Part shown: piece after piece, positions 1-8,413 of the stretch
How the letters are laid out: every line of letters begins with the position of its first letter
How positions within the stretch are numbered: position 1 is the first letter of the stretch
Assembly (NCBI GenBank): GCA_964466115.1
Contig: CAYXMH010000003.1
Coordinates: 124,001 to 188,000 of the forward strand
Length of the DNA stretch: 64,000 nt
Direction of reading: 5' to 3'
Source: Pseudolysobacter sp964466115
GTDB lineage: Bacteria; Pseudomonadota; Gammaproteobacteria; Xanthomonadales; Rhodanobacteraceae
The notes under the pieces: model-generated
Databases searched by the model: none
What the model saw: the letters and a program-made list of their open reading frames with translations, nothing else
Told to the model about the DNA's origin: nothing
Translations under genes and position numbers: made by a program

Positions 1-653
1 CAAGCCAAGGTAGCGCAATAACCAGTGTTTGGTGAAAAATTTAGGATGCGCCAGTCCGCGGCCGGCTGCGCCGGAGCGTCGATCCGCAACAGCCGCCGTG
101 GTCGCCCGGCGGACATTTCGAATTCCAGCCGCTTCAATCCAAAGGCCAATCCTCTGCCGATGGCTTTTAACACGGCTTCCTTTGCTGTCCATAAGTAAAG
201 GAAAGCCTCCCGTTGTCCCTGCGGGGCAAGCTCGGAAAGGGCCTGGAACTCAGCCTCGCAGAAAAAGCGCTTGGCCAGTTTCAGAATGGGTCGCTTGCGG
301 TGATTGCATTCCAAATCCACTCCAATTGCTAGATTACGCGCCAATGCCATGATTAGTCCTGATCCGCTGTGCGATAGGTTAAAAGTTAAATCACCGCCAT
401 CGATGAGAAAGGGTTTGCCATAACGGCTTCGCTGAAAAATTAAGCTCTCCGCGGAAGCGCCAAGATAGGCGCCGAGCAAATATCGAACTAGCTCCTCGTA
501 TTGGTCCTGTATTGACGTTGCAGCAACAAAAGCCGTTGGGTGGTCGGTGGTGGTCGGAAACATTTCGTTTTTTAATGAAAAAAACCACAAATGTATTTCG
601 TCCGAAGATAACGGCGGCGGAGCTTTAACTGGCAGAAATTTTAATGGAGTCAA
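1..653 (-). CDS. 4'-phosphopantetheinyl transferase (Sfp type), 3' end cut by window edge
   Basis: Transfers the 4'-phosphopantetheine arm of CoA to carrier proteins in the cytoplasm. About 217 residues are visible and the gene runs off position 1. Family motifs appear in order: FNLSHS (the strand before the active site), IGVDLE (the metal-binding Asp/Glu) and LWTAKEAVLKAIGRGL (the W-x-x-K-E-A block), with RYGKP and FF near their expected spacing. The reading frame opens after a TGA inside the end of acs, and the first usable start is TTG at 653. No good ribosome site precedes it, so the start is uncertain. It lies 20 nt after acs on the same strand and may be cotranscribed. No polyketide or peptide synthase genes are nearby, so the carrier-protein substrate is unknown. 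The Sfp-like order of motifs separates it from the short AcpS type. Confidence 0.88.
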   Translation of the reverse strand, partial: MTPLKFLPVKAPPPLSSDEIHLWFFSLKNEMFPTTTDHPTAFVAATSIQDQYEELVRYLLGAYLGASAESLIFQRSRYGKPFLIDGGDLTFNLSHSGSGLIMALARNLAIGVDLECNHRKRPILKLAKRFFCEAEFQALSELAPQGQREAFLYLWTAKEAVLKAIGRGLAFGLKRLEFEMSAGRPRRLLRIDAPAQPAADWRILNFSPNTGYCATLA

Positions 654-673
654 GGTTTTAGACTGTGACGAAA

Positions 674-2617
674 TTAACGAAGCAAGCGTTCATTCAACAG
701 CGTTTGCACGACCGCCGGATCCGCTAGCGTGGACGTGTCGCCGAGCTGCTCGGGTGCGTTTTCGGCGATTTTGCGCAAGATGCGGCGCATGATTTTGCCC
801 GAACGTGTTTTTGGCAATCCTTGGGCCCACTGAATGTAGTCCGGTGCTGCAATCGCCCCGATTTCTTTACGCACCAGGGCAATTAATTCTTGGCGTAATG
901 CCGCATCGGCGGTTTCACCGGTTTTTAGCGTGACATAGGCATAAATGCCTTGGCCTTTGATATCGTGAGGACAACCCACCACCGCGGCCTCGGCGACTTT
1001 GGGATGCGTGACCAGGGCGCTTTCCACTTCCGCGGTGCCGAGGCGGTGGCCAGACACATTGATCACATCATCGACACGGCCGGTAATCCAGTAATATCCG
1101 TCGTCATCGCGACGCGCCCCATCACCGGTGAAATAGTTACCCGGATAGGTTTTGAAATACGTATCAATGAAACGCTGGTGATCGCCGTATACGGTACGCA
1201 TCATTCCCGGCCAACCGTCCGTTAACACCAAATTGCCTTCGCAAGCATCGTTTAGCAGTTTGCCGGCGGCATCGACAATCGCCGGTTTAATTCCGAAAAA
1301 CGGTTTGGCTGCCGAACCCGGTTTTAAATCCATAGCTCCCGGCAGCGGAGTTATTAAGATGCCACCGGTTTCGGTTTGCCACCAGGTGTCGACGATCGGG
1401 CAGCGCGCATCACCGACGGTGTGGTAATACCACTCCCAGGCTTCCGGGTTGATCGGCTCTCCAACCGTTCCGAGCAGGCGCAGTGAGCCACGTTTGCTCC
1501 GCTTCACCGGCGCATCTCCTTCCCGCATCAGTGAGCGGATGACGGTGGGCGCGGTATAAAAAATGGTTACTTGATGTTTATCGCAAGTGTGCCAAAAACG
1601 ACCGACATCGGGATAATTGGGAACTCCCTCAAACATAAGTGTAGTAGCGCCGTTGGCAAGCGGGCCATAAACAAGATAAGAATGCCCGGTTACCCACCCG
1701 ATATCGGCGGTGCACCAATAAATGTCGTCTTCGCGTAAATCAAAAACGCATTCGTGGGTGTAGCTCACATAAACCCCGTAGCCCCCGGTGGTGTGAAGAA
1801 CGCCTTTCGGTTTCCCCGTTGAGCCCGAGGTGTAAAGAATGAACAAAGGGTCTTCAGCATTCATTGGCGTTGCTGGGCAATCGGGAGATTGCGCGGCCAT
1901 TAGTGTGTGGTAGTAGCGATCGCGCGGCGTTTGCATCGGCACCAAGGTACCGGTGCGACGCACCACCAGAACGGTTTCAACGCAATGGGTGCCGGGATGA
2001 TCGAGGAGTGCCTCATCGACATTGGCTTTTAATGGAATTTTTTTGCCGCCGCGCATGCCTTCATCGGCCGTGATAACCAGTTTGGATTGACAGTCGGCGA
2101 TACGCCCCGCCAAAGCTTCCGGTGAAAACCCCGCAAACACCACGGAATGAATCGCACCGATGCGCGCGCAGGCCAGCATGGCCACGGCGGCGTGTGGGAT
2201 CATGGGCAGGTAAAGTGTAACGCGATCGCCTTTTTTTATACCAAGATGGAGCATTAAATTGGCGCAGCGACAAACATCCGCATGCAACTCACGATAGCTG
2301 ATCCGACGCGACTCATTGGGATCATCGCCTTCCCAGATAATGGCGGTTTTATCGCCACGCAGTGGCAGGTGGCGATCGAGGCAATTGCTGCTTAAGTTTA
2401 GAATGCCATCGCAATACCAGCGAATGCGCAAATCTTTGGCGTCGAAACAAATGTCTTTGATCAACGTGTAAGGTTTGATCCAGTCAAGACGCTGGCCGAT
2501 TTGACCCCAAAAGCGTTCTGGGTCTTTTATCGAATCGGCGTAGTGTTTTTTGTAGTCGGCCGGATTGATTCGGCTTGGCTTGGCGATGTCACGAGACACG
2601 GGATAGATCTTCGACAT
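674..2617 (-). CDS. acs: acetyl-CoA synthetase
   Basis: AMP-forming acetate:CoA ligase, which activates acetate to acetyl-CoA through acetyl-adenylate. At 647 residues it has the normal family length. The adenylate-forming P-loop YTSGSTGKPKG lies near residue 263, the WWQTETGG block (acetate pocket and adenine contact) is in the middle, and the C-terminal domain carries TRSGKIMRR with the catalytic lysine near 608. In this family that lysine is controlled by reversible acetylation; no acetyltransferase or deacetylase gene is adjacent. The start is the ATG at 2617, in the MSKIYPV context typical of Acs. The gene is followed closely by the phosphopantetheinyl transferase. Confidence 0.97.
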   Translation of the reverse strand: MSKIYPVSRDIAKPSRINPADYKKHYADSIKDPERFWGQIGQRLDWIKPYTLIKDICFDAKDLRIRWYCDGILNLSSNCLDRHLPLRGDKTAIIWEGDDPNESRRISYRELHADVCRCANLMLHLGIKKGDRVTLYLPMIPHAAVAMLACARIGAIHSVVFAGFSPEALAGRIADCQSKLVITADEGMRGGKKIPLKANVDEALLDHPGTHCVETVLVVRRTGTLVPMQTPRDRYYHTLMAAQSPDCPATPMNAEDPLFILYTSGSTGKPKGVLHTTGGYGVYVSYTHECVFDLREDDIYWCTADIGWVTGHSYLVYGPLANGATTLMFEGVPNYPDVGRFWHTCDKHQVTIFYTAPTVIRSLMREGDAPVKRSKRGSLRLLGTVGEPINPEAWEWYYHTVGDARCPIVDTWWQTETGGILITPLPGAMDLKPGSAAKPFFGIKPAIVDAAGKLLNDACEGNLVLTDGWPGMMRTVYGDHQRFIDTYFKTYPGNYFTGDGARRDDDGYYWITGRVDDVINVSGHRLGTAEVESALVTHPKVAEAAVVGCPHDIKGQGIYAYVTLKTGETADAALRQELIALVRKEIGAIAAPDYIQWAQGLPKTRSGKIMRRILRKIAENAPEQLGDTSTLADPAVVQTLLNERLLR

Positions 2618-2657
2618 AGGGATTCTTAAGCTGTCGTGCGTGAAAAGTCGCTGGTAT

Positions 2658-2936
2658 TCAGTCTAAAGAGGCCGATGAGTTTTGTTCATTAGACACGGGC
2701 GTTTTCCGGTCTCGAGATTGTTGCGCTTTGTTGCGCATGGCAAGAACTTCCTTATCAGTGAGCAGCGTGGCTTCAGAGCGTGCGCTAGCGCCGATTCGTT
2801 CGTTCACCATCACCAAAACGGCGCCAAATAAGCCGCCAAACCCAAACACCAAACCCAATGCAAGTACACCAGGACTCCTGGTCGAAAAAACGAAGGTGAA
2901 GCCAATCACGGACAGCAACAACATTCCCCAGCGCAT
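2658..2936 (-). CDS. small membrane protein, unknown function
   Basis: A 92-residue protein with two hydrophobic segments (about residues 4-18 and 24-44) followed by a charged, polar tail of about 45 residues. The ATG at 2936 is preceded by a good ribosome site (AGGGGA about 5 nt upstream), which supports a real gene. It ends 40 nt before acs on the same strand, so it may be the first gene of an acs transcription unit. I do not recognise the family. The topology suggests an inner-membrane protein with a cytoplasmic tail. Confidence 0.6.
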   Translation of the reverse strand: MRWGMLLLSVIGFTFVFSTRSPGVLALGLVFGFGGLFGAVLVMVNERIGASARSEATLLTDKEVLAMRNKAQQSRDRKTPVSNEQNSSASLD

Positions 2937-3113
2937 ACGTTCCCCTACAAAGCCGATAACGGGTAAAAACCCATGGAATCACCCACTAGTCTAGAACCGG
3001 CCGCGAAATTAGCAACCTTAAAATACGGATATTTCGCTAGACACGATCTTAATCCTCGGCGCAGAATTTGAGACAGCAATCGATCAGCATAAACGCTGGT
3101 TGTTGGATGAAGC

Positions 3114-4202
3114 ATGAGCGATTACCTTAACCCACCCCTTCTCCCCATTAAAGGGCGCGGAGCGGTTTCCAACCCTGAAGGTCGGTTTGAGTCGCAGCAT
3201 ACCCAAGCGGAGGATGACGGTTGGTATCGCGAGGAACAGCCTGCGCCACATCCAGCCACATTCGTAACCGAAGAGCACGCGCGCAGGATTATCAGCCATA
3301 ACAACTCCCCCGATGTTCCGTTTTCGCAAAGCATTAACCCTTATCGTGGTTGCGAGCACGGTTGCATCTACTGCTATGCCCGTCCATCGCATGGGTATTT
3401 GAATCTCTCGTCCGGATTGGATTTCGAGACCAAATTGTTCGCTAAGGTGAATGCCGCCGAACAGTTGCGCACCGAACTTGCAAAACCCAACTATCGGGTT
3501 AGTCCGATCACGTTGGGTGCGAACACCGATCCGTATCAGCCAATTGAGCGCCGCTATCGCATTACCCGGCAGATACTGGATGTATTACTCCAATGCCGAC
3601 ATCCGCTCACGATCATCACCAAAAGCGCCAGGGTCGAGCGTGACATCGACGTACTAGCGCAATTGGCACAACACGACTTGGTTACGGTGTTTGTCTCCAT
3701 CACCAGTCTCGATAACCGGTTGTCGGCGCGACTGGAACCGCGGGCAAGTGCGCCGCATCGACGGTTGAAGGCGCTGGAAACGCTGGCCAATGCCGGAATT
3801 CCGTGTGGCGTGATGGTGGCTCCGATTATTCCAGCGCTGACCGACCGCTGGCTGGAACAGATTCTCGAGCGCGCAAGCGCCGCGGGTGCCGATTCAGCCG
3901 GTTATACCTTGTTGCGGGTGCCGTACGAGTTAAAGCAATTGGTGCGGGAATGGCTGGAGACTCATTATCCGGATCGCGCCGATCATGTATGGAGTTTGCT
4001 TAGGCAAATGCGCGGGGGTCACGACAATGACCCGCGCTTTGGTAAGCGCATGCGTGGCGAAGGTGAGTTTGCGCAATTGTTGCGGCAGCGCTTTGCTTTG
4101 GCCAAACGTCGTTATGGGTTGACCGGTAATCGAACCAGCCCACTCAATTGCAGCGAGTTTTCTCCGCCGCGCTTACCTAGCGCACAGGGTGAGCTTTTTT
4201 GA
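3114..4202 (+). CDS. PA0069-family radical SAM protein
   Basis: A 362-residue radical SAM enzyme with the cluster motif CEHGCIYCYARPSHGY near residues 79-94. The three cysteines (C-x3-C-x2-C) bind the SAM-cleaving 4Fe-4S cluster. The sequence around it (NPYRGCEHGC, then LDFETKLFAK) is characteristic of the PA0069/Rv2578c family, which is related to spore photoproduct lyase; the substrate of this branch is not established. The C-terminal third has TPIIPALTD-like and YELKQLV segments also seen in the family. It stands alone and is divergent from the small membrane gene at 2936. Length and start are normal, with GGATGAAGC just before the ATG. Confidence 0.9.
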   Translation: MSDYLNPPLLPIKGRGAVSNPEGRFESQHTQAEDDGWYREEQPAPHPATFVTEEHARRIISHNNSPDVPFSQSINPYRGCEHGCIYCYARPSHGYLNLSSGLDFETKLFAKVNAAEQLRTELAKPNYRVSPITLGANTDPYQPIERRYRITRQILDVLLQCRHPLTIITKSARVERDIDVLAQLAQHDLVTVFVSITSLDNRLSARLEPRASAPHRRLKALETLANAGIPCGVMVAPIIPALTDRWLEQILERASAAGADSAGYTLLRVPYELKQLVREWLETHYPDRADHVWSLLRQMRGGHDNDPRFGKRMRGEGEFAQLLRQRFALAKRRYGLTGNRTSPLNCSEFSPPRLPSAQGELF

Positions 4203-4233
4203 TCGGTAATTGAAATCGATTCACGCACGAGGA

Positions 4234-5121
4234 TTAAACATCGCCATCGCTAGACCAGCCCGCGCCTGTGCCGCGATTGTATACAAGATCACTTTCCAGC
4301 ACTTGCCCCGCAGAATAAGCCGGTTGGGCCGCCAACTGCGCATAAATGGGAGTGAAATCCGGCCGGGTCGCCTCGATCAATTGTTCGAAACTGTCGATCA
4401 CGAAATAGGTTTTTTGGTAGGTATCGATACGGTAACGAGTGTTCATAATGCGTTGCAAATCAAAACCGGTGCGATTGGGCGCAGCGTCTTCCAAGCTGTA
4501 AATCGATTCACCTTTGCTGGAGACAATGCCCGAGCCGTAAATGCGCAGCCCTTGCGGGGTATTGATTAATCCGAATTCCACTGTGTACCAATAAAGCCGA
4601 GTTAGGTTCATCAAGGCATTGGGGCCAATCGATGAGGCCTTCACGCCACCGCGCCCGTACGCTTGCATGTAGTCGGCGAAAACCGGGTTCAACAATAATG
4701 GGACATGGCCGTACAAATCATGGAATAAATCCGGCTCGGCGATGTAATCGATCTGCTCCGGAGCGCGAATCCACCAGGTCACGGGAAAACGGCGGTTCGC
4801 CAGATGTTCAAAAAACGCCAATTCCGGTAATAACCCCTCTACGCCGACCAAGGTCCAACCGGTAGCACTCTGCAGTATTTGGTTGAGCTCTTCAAAACGC
4901 GGAATCGCATTAGGGTTCATGCCAAGTTGCGCAATGTTTTCTAAAAATTCGCGGCAAGCGCGTTGTGGCAATAAGTCACTTTGACGCTTAAACAGCGCCG
5001 CCCATGTGCTGTGATCGGTAGTGGAATAGCTATCCCAGGGCTGCTCGACTACGCCTGTGGCATATACGGGAACATAACCGCGGTCGGTTTGTTGGTGTTC
5101 AATTCGCCGAGGGTTAATCAT
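4234..5121 (-). CDS. phhA: phenylalanine 4-monooxygenase
   Basis: Pterin-dependent non-heme iron enzyme converting phenylalanine to tyrosine with O2. The 295 residues fit the single-domain bacterial form. The iron triad is visible: His134 and His139 in FHDLYGHVP and Glu182 in YWYTVEFGL. The preceding PEQIDYIAEPDLFHD block is the standard active-site approach. It lacks the N-terminal ACT regulatory domain of animal enzymes. It is divergent from an Lrp/AsnC regulator at 5269, a layout that suggests local control by aromatic amino acids. No pterin-4a-carbinolamine dehydratase (phhB) is in the window; GTP cyclohydrolase I lies about 1.6 kb away. Confidence 0.96.
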   Translation of the reverse strand: MINPRRIEHQQTDRGYVPVYATGVVEQPWDSYSTTDHSTWAALFKRQSDLLPQRACREFLENIAQLGMNPNAIPRFEELNQILQSATGWTLVGVEGLLPELAFFEHLANRRFPVTWWIRAPEQIDYIAEPDLFHDLYGHVPLLLNPVFADYMQAYGRGGVKASSIGPNALMNLTRLYWYTVEFGLINTPQGLRIYGSGIVSSKGESIYSLEDAAPNRTGFDLQRIMNTRYRIDTYQKTYFVIDSFEQLIEATRPDFTPIYAQLAAQPAYSAGQVLESDLVYNRGTGAGWSSDGDV

Positions 5122-5233
5122 GACCCGGACTCCCTAAAAAAAATGAATATCGCTTTGATGATTAAGATCAGTGTAATGCTGATCGACGCAAATGGGTCAT
5201 TTTTACTTGCCGAGATAGCGGCATGAAGCGCAT

Positions 5234-5239
5234 TATAAT
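5234..5239 (+). promoter_or_regulatory. probable -10 box (TATAAT) for the Lrp-type regulator
   Basis: A perfect TATAAT stands in the phhA/regulator divergent gap. The nearest -35-like hexamer, TTGCCG at 5207, is 21 nt away, which is too far for a standard sigma-70 promoter, so the -35 element is weak or absent. If used, transcription would begin near 5246. That rules out the in-frame TTG at 5239 as a start and favours the ATG at 5257 or 5269. Confidence 0.4.
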
Positions 5240-5268
5240 TGCGCCAAGCGGGGTATATGAGGCAGAAA

Positions 5269-5757
5269 ATGGCAGACTTAACGAAAATCGAGTTGGATCG
5301 CATTGACCACCGCATATTGAATCTGGTGCAACGCGAGGGCCGCATCACCAACGCCGAATTGGCCGAGCGCGTCAACCTGTCTCCCTCACCCTGCTTGCGG
5401 CGCCTACAGCGTTTGGAACAGGCCGGAGTCATTACCGGATATGCGGCGCACGTTGCCCCCGAGGCGATTGGGCTTGGTTTGCAAGCGTTTGTACGGGTGC
5501 GGCTGGACAAATACGATGTCGATTCAATTGCCAATTTTGTCGATCGAGTAAACCAGTGGGACGAGGTAATCACCTGCCACGCATTAACCGGCAATATGGA
5601 TTATTTGCTGCATGTGATCGTGGTCGATTTAAATCATTTCTCGCAGTTTTTACTCGACAAATTGGTCAATTCCACCGGAGTAGCCGATGTGCGTTCCAAC
5701 TTTGTTCTAAAGACGGTGAAAAAGACCGACGTATTGCCGATTGCAGCGCAAGAATAA
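5269..5757 (+). CDS. Lrp/AsnC family transcriptional regulator
   Basis: DNA-binding regulator of about 162 residues with an N-terminal winged helix (LDRIDHRILNLVQREGR, then ITNAELAERVNLSPSPCLRR, the recognition helix) and a C-terminal RAM/ligand domain containing GNMDYLLHVIV. Lrp-type proteins bind amino acids as dimers to octamers. The partner gene phhA is transcribed divergently 147 nt away, so control of phenylalanine hydroxylase in response to an aromatic amino acid is the natural guess. I chose the ATG at 5269, which has GAGGCAG six bases upstream. An ATG at 5257 and a TTG at 5239 are in frame, but the TTG overlaps the likely -10 box. Confidence 0.92.
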   Translation: MADLTKIELDRIDHRILNLVQREGRITNAELAERVNLSPSPCLRRLQRLEQAGVITGYAAHVAPEAIGLGLQAFVRVRLDKYDVDSIANFVDRVNQWDEVITCHALTGNMDYLLHVIVVDLNHFSQFLLDKLVNSTGVADVRSNFVLKTVKKTDVLPIAAQE

Positions 5758-5787
5758 GTACAAGGACTTAACCGTGCGCGATTGGCA

Positions 5788-6573
5788 TCAATGCAGGGTC
5801 GGCTTATTGGCATCGGGCGGCATTCGCTGCGCCGCCGTGATTGCCGCATAACGATTATCGGGCATCGGTTGCGCATCGGCCATGGCCTGGAGCTGACTAA
5901 ACTGCGCATCGGGAAGCGGCGCTTGCCCTTCATCATCCCAACTGTATTTCTTGCGCGGCGGTACGGGCTCAACTCCACGCCATAAAATCGCAGCAATCGC
6001 GCCAAACAGCGCGCCAAATAAATGGTATTCCCAGGAGATTTCCAACTCGCGCGGCAATACCGTAAGAAGCATTCCGCCATAGAGGAAAAAAACCATCAGC
6101 GCGATGCTAATGGCTTGCCGGTCCCGGCGCAGCAATCCGATAAAAAACAAAAAAAACATCAGTCCATGAACAATGCCGCTAATGCCGATGTGAACGGACG
6201 GGCGAGCAAATAGCCAGACGCCGCAACCGGCTCCAACCCAAATCAACGGAAATGCATAACGAAACGTGCGCGGGTAACTGTACAAGGCCAAAGCGCTAAG
6301 AACCGCTAGAGGCAGGGTATTGGACATTAAATGCGTAAATGACCCATGCACCAGCGGGGCGCTTAGGATACCGATCAAACCGGCCGCCCGCCGCGGTGCA
6401 ATGCCAAGCTCGTCCAATGGCCAATCGGATAATGCGCCACAAAGCCAAACCAGCCAAATGCCCGCCACTAAGGCTACCGCCCCCAGCCAAGCCAGCCGTA
6501 ATCGTTCACGGTCGTAGCCGGCTGCAGCGCTGCTGGGGTCGATCGGATCGAGATTGAAGAACGGTGCGCTCAT
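5788..6573 (-). CDS. rhomboid family intramembrane serine protease
   Basis: A 261-residue inner-membrane protein with about six or seven hydrophobic segments. Rhomboid catalytic features are present: the oxyanion-side HLMSN motif (His81, Asn85), GISGIVHG with the catalytic Ser132, and a second catalytic His184 in YHLFGALFGA. The family cleaves membrane-spanning segments of substrate proteins; no substrate can be named from context. A soluble C-terminal tail rich in Met, Gln and Pro follows the last helix. I took the ATG at 6573; a TTG at 6612 in the same frame would add 13 residues with no hydrophobic content. Confidence 0.88.
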   Translation of the reverse strand: MSAPFFNLDPIDPSSAAAGYDRERLRLAWLGAVALVAGIWLVWLCGALSDWPLDELGIAPRRAAGLIGILSAPLVHGSFTHLMSNTLPLAVLSALALYSYPRTFRYAFPLIWVGAGCGVWLFARPSVHIGISGIVHGLMFFLFFIGLLRRDRQAISIALMVFFLYGGMLLTVLPRELEISWEYHLFGALFGAIAAILWRGVEPVPPRKKYSWDDEGQAPLPDAQFSQLQAMADAQPMPDNRYAAITAAQRMPPDANKPTLH

Positions 6574-6704
6574 TTTTTTTGATGTGGAGACGCTCGAGGA
6601 TTTTACAAGCAAGCTTTATGGTATAGGTTTGCTCCCCCGCAGACACTACACTGCGCGTACTTATTTGTTTGTGCTTGAACGTTACCGCAAGCGGAGAAAG
6701 ACTC

Positions 6705-7301
6705 ATGAAGCCCACCAAGCAAGCAAATCTCACCCGTCGCAAGGCCGAGGAGGCGGTACGCACGCTATTGCGTTGGGCCGGTGACGATCCCAACCGCGAG
6801 GGTTTAAGCGATACCCCGCGGCGTGTGGTGGACGCCTATGCCGATTGGTTCAGCGGTTATGCGATCGATCCCGCCGAGTATTTGCGGCGCACGTTTAAAG
6901 AGGTGGCCGGCTATGACGAGATGATCGTCTTGCGCAACATCGAATTTGAGTCGCATTGTGAACACCATATGGCTCCGATTATCGGCCGTGCGCATATCGG
7001 TTATTTGCCGACCAATAAGGTTGTTGGAATCAGCAAATTAGCGCGCGTGGTGGAGGCATTTGCGCGGCGTTTTCAGGTGCAGGAAAAAATGACCGCACAA
7101 ATTGCCCGCTGCATTGATGATGTGTTGAAACCGCGAGGCGTTGGAGTGGTGATCGACGCGACCCATCAGTGCATGACCACGCGTGGTGTCCATAAAACCC
7201 GGGTATCGATGGTCACGAGCCAGATGCTGGGCAGTTTCCGTGAAGATCAGCGCACCCGTTCGGAGTTTTTGCGCTTTATTGAGCCCACATCGGATCGGTG
7301 A
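6705..7301 (+). CDS. folE: GTP cyclohydrolase I
   Basis: Converts GTP to 7,8-dihydroneopterin triphosphate, the first step toward folate and tetrahydropterins. The protein has 198 residues with zinc ligands Cys85 and His88 in SHCEHHMAPIIG and Cys156 in THQCMTTRG, and the conserved GISKLARVVEAFARR block. The ATG at 6705 has GGAGA upstream. Folate synthesis is the default role, but because phhA (a pterin-dependent hydroxylase) lies 1.6 kb away, this copy may also feed cofactor to phenylalanine hydroxylase. That second role is inference. Confidence 0.96.
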   Translation: MKPTKQANLTRRKAEEAVRTLLRWAGDDPNREGLSDTPRRVVDAYADWFSGYAIDPAEYLRRTFKEVAGYDEMIVLRNIEFESHCEHHMAPIIGRAHIGYLPTNKVVGISKLARVVEAFARRFQVQEKMTAQIARCIDDVLKPRGVGVVIDATHQCMTTRGVHKTRVSMVTSQMLGSFREDQRTRSEFLRFIEPTSDR

Positions 7302-7466
7302 AATACCGATCTAAATCAATCAAGACACAATTCGTAACAATTGTAAGCTAACAAAATAGCCCTTTCTTCGTGCCAAATTACGTATTTATAAAGGGAGGCA
7401 GCGCAACCTTAAGCGCGCTCTGCCGATTTGCGACCCATTTGGACGACGGTATTGGAGATAAGGACT

Positions 7467-7739
7467 ATGGTAAAGCGGCGTTTTTATTCCTCGGCTTTAC
7501 GCGAAACGCGACTTGTCGCGCCGATCGATACTGCAACTACGACAGCCATATTGGCCAATGAGAAAATCCTGCCGATGGGCGTTTTCCCGTCGGAGCCGCC
7601 AACGTTTTTGCTTGGTATGTTGGGGCCTGATCCGGCGATGGAAACGCTGCATGCCATGCAGCACTACACCAAAACGTTTCGTATGGAACCGCTTGGCGCT
7701 TTCACAATGCCGATTAGCGTTGCACCGTTGCGATCGTAG
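7467..7739 (+). CDS. small protein of unknown function, paralogue of the gene at 8087
   Basis: A 90-residue protein with no recognised domain. The ATG at 7467 follows AAGGA at good spacing (ggagataaggact), which supports translation. Its central and C-terminal part aligns without gaps to the protein at 8087: about 16 of 35 positions are identical by eye across P-S-[ED]-P through E-P, including PDPxxxTLxAMQxYxxxF. Both proteins begin M-x-K-R-x-F. No signal peptide, cysteine pattern or strong membrane segment is seen. I cannot assign a role. The conserved amphipathic stretch TLHAMQHYTKTF suggests a short helix that may bind a partner. Confidence 0.6.
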   Translation: MVKRRFYSSALRETRLVAPIDTATTTAILANEKILPMGVFPSEPPTFLLGMLGPDPAMETLHAMQHYTKTFRMEPLGAFTMPISVAPLRS

Positions 7740-8086
7740 GGCCAAAAAATTTGCGTTACACCGCTTTAGCGCTTGGTTTGCAGCAATTCATGCCCATAAC
7801 ATTGCGGTCTTACAAATATAGCGGGACATACGGCAACGGCTAACCTTTTTACAGTGCGCTTGATGGCCACGTGGGGATAAGGCGCACAAGCCCTTAAGTT
7901 TTCACATGCGCACATCTTGTGGGTTATTGGCATTTGCAAAAAATTGTTGCAGGCCCGGCGAAGACACAATTTGTATCAAATGCCGCGTAGTTATTTGTAT
8001 ATTATTCAGCTCACAGTTTGCACCATGTAACCGCAGCCTTAAGCGCAACAATTTAATGATCGTTTCATACTGGAAGGAGATCTTGT
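7740..8086. other. 347-nt gap between the two small paralogous genes
   Basis: No convincing reading frame, tRNA or long repeat is visible here. Base composition is more AT-rich than the flanking genes, especially from about 7905 to 8070. The only clear signal is the strong ribosome site GGAAGGAGAT at the 3' end, belonging to the gene at 8087. The length leaves room for a separate promoter for the second paralogue or a small RNA, but nothing specific shows either. Confidence 0.4.
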
Positions 8087-8347
8087 ATGGCAAAGCGAAC
8101 GTTCAATAGTGACATGGCGGTATCTAGGAATACACGTAGCGAATTTGCCGCGTTGGCAATGTTGGCCGATCCAACCAACCTATCGGCGTCCCTACTCCCC
8201 TCCGACCCGATGCATCTGTTGTTTTGCATCGTCGAACCGGATCCAATGCGCCGCACCCTAATAGCGATGCAAGAATACGCTGAGGCGTTCTATGCTGAAC
8301 CTGTGAAGGTGGTCAGCGTTACCTGTCAATTTGAAGGCATGGAATAA
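8087..8347 (+). CDS. small protein of unknown function, paralogue of the gene at 7467
   Basis: An 86-residue protein preceded by the strongest ribosome site in this part of the window (GGAAGGAGAT, 5 nt before the ATG). It shares the M-x-K-R-x-F start and the PDPxxxTLxAMQxYxxxF core with its neighbour at 7467, so the two look like a diverged tandem duplication. Its N-terminal half is rich in Ala, Leu and Ser, and no domain is recognised. A perfect 9-bp hairpin at 8350-8380 directly follows the stop codon. Function unknown. Confidence 0.62.
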   Translation: MAKRTFNSDMAVSRNTRSEFAALAMLADPTNLSASLLPSDPMHLLFCIVEPDPMRRTLIAMQEYAEAFYAEPVKVVSVTCQFEGME

Positions 8348-8349
8348 AA

Positions 8350-8380
8350 CAATGGCGCCGTTACGAAACGTGCGCCATTG
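8350..8380. terminator. hairpin between convergent genes
   Basis: Perfect 9-bp stem CAATGGCGC / GCGCCATTG with a 13-nt loop. Read on the minus strand it is followed by GTTTTATTCC, so it best serves as an intrinsic terminator for the repeat-protein gene that ends at 8414. It also sits 3 nt after the stop of the small gene on the plus strand, where no T-run follows. Confidence 0.55.
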
Positions 8381-8413
8381 CAATACCGTCGGTAGTTTTA
8401 AGTCGGTTACATT

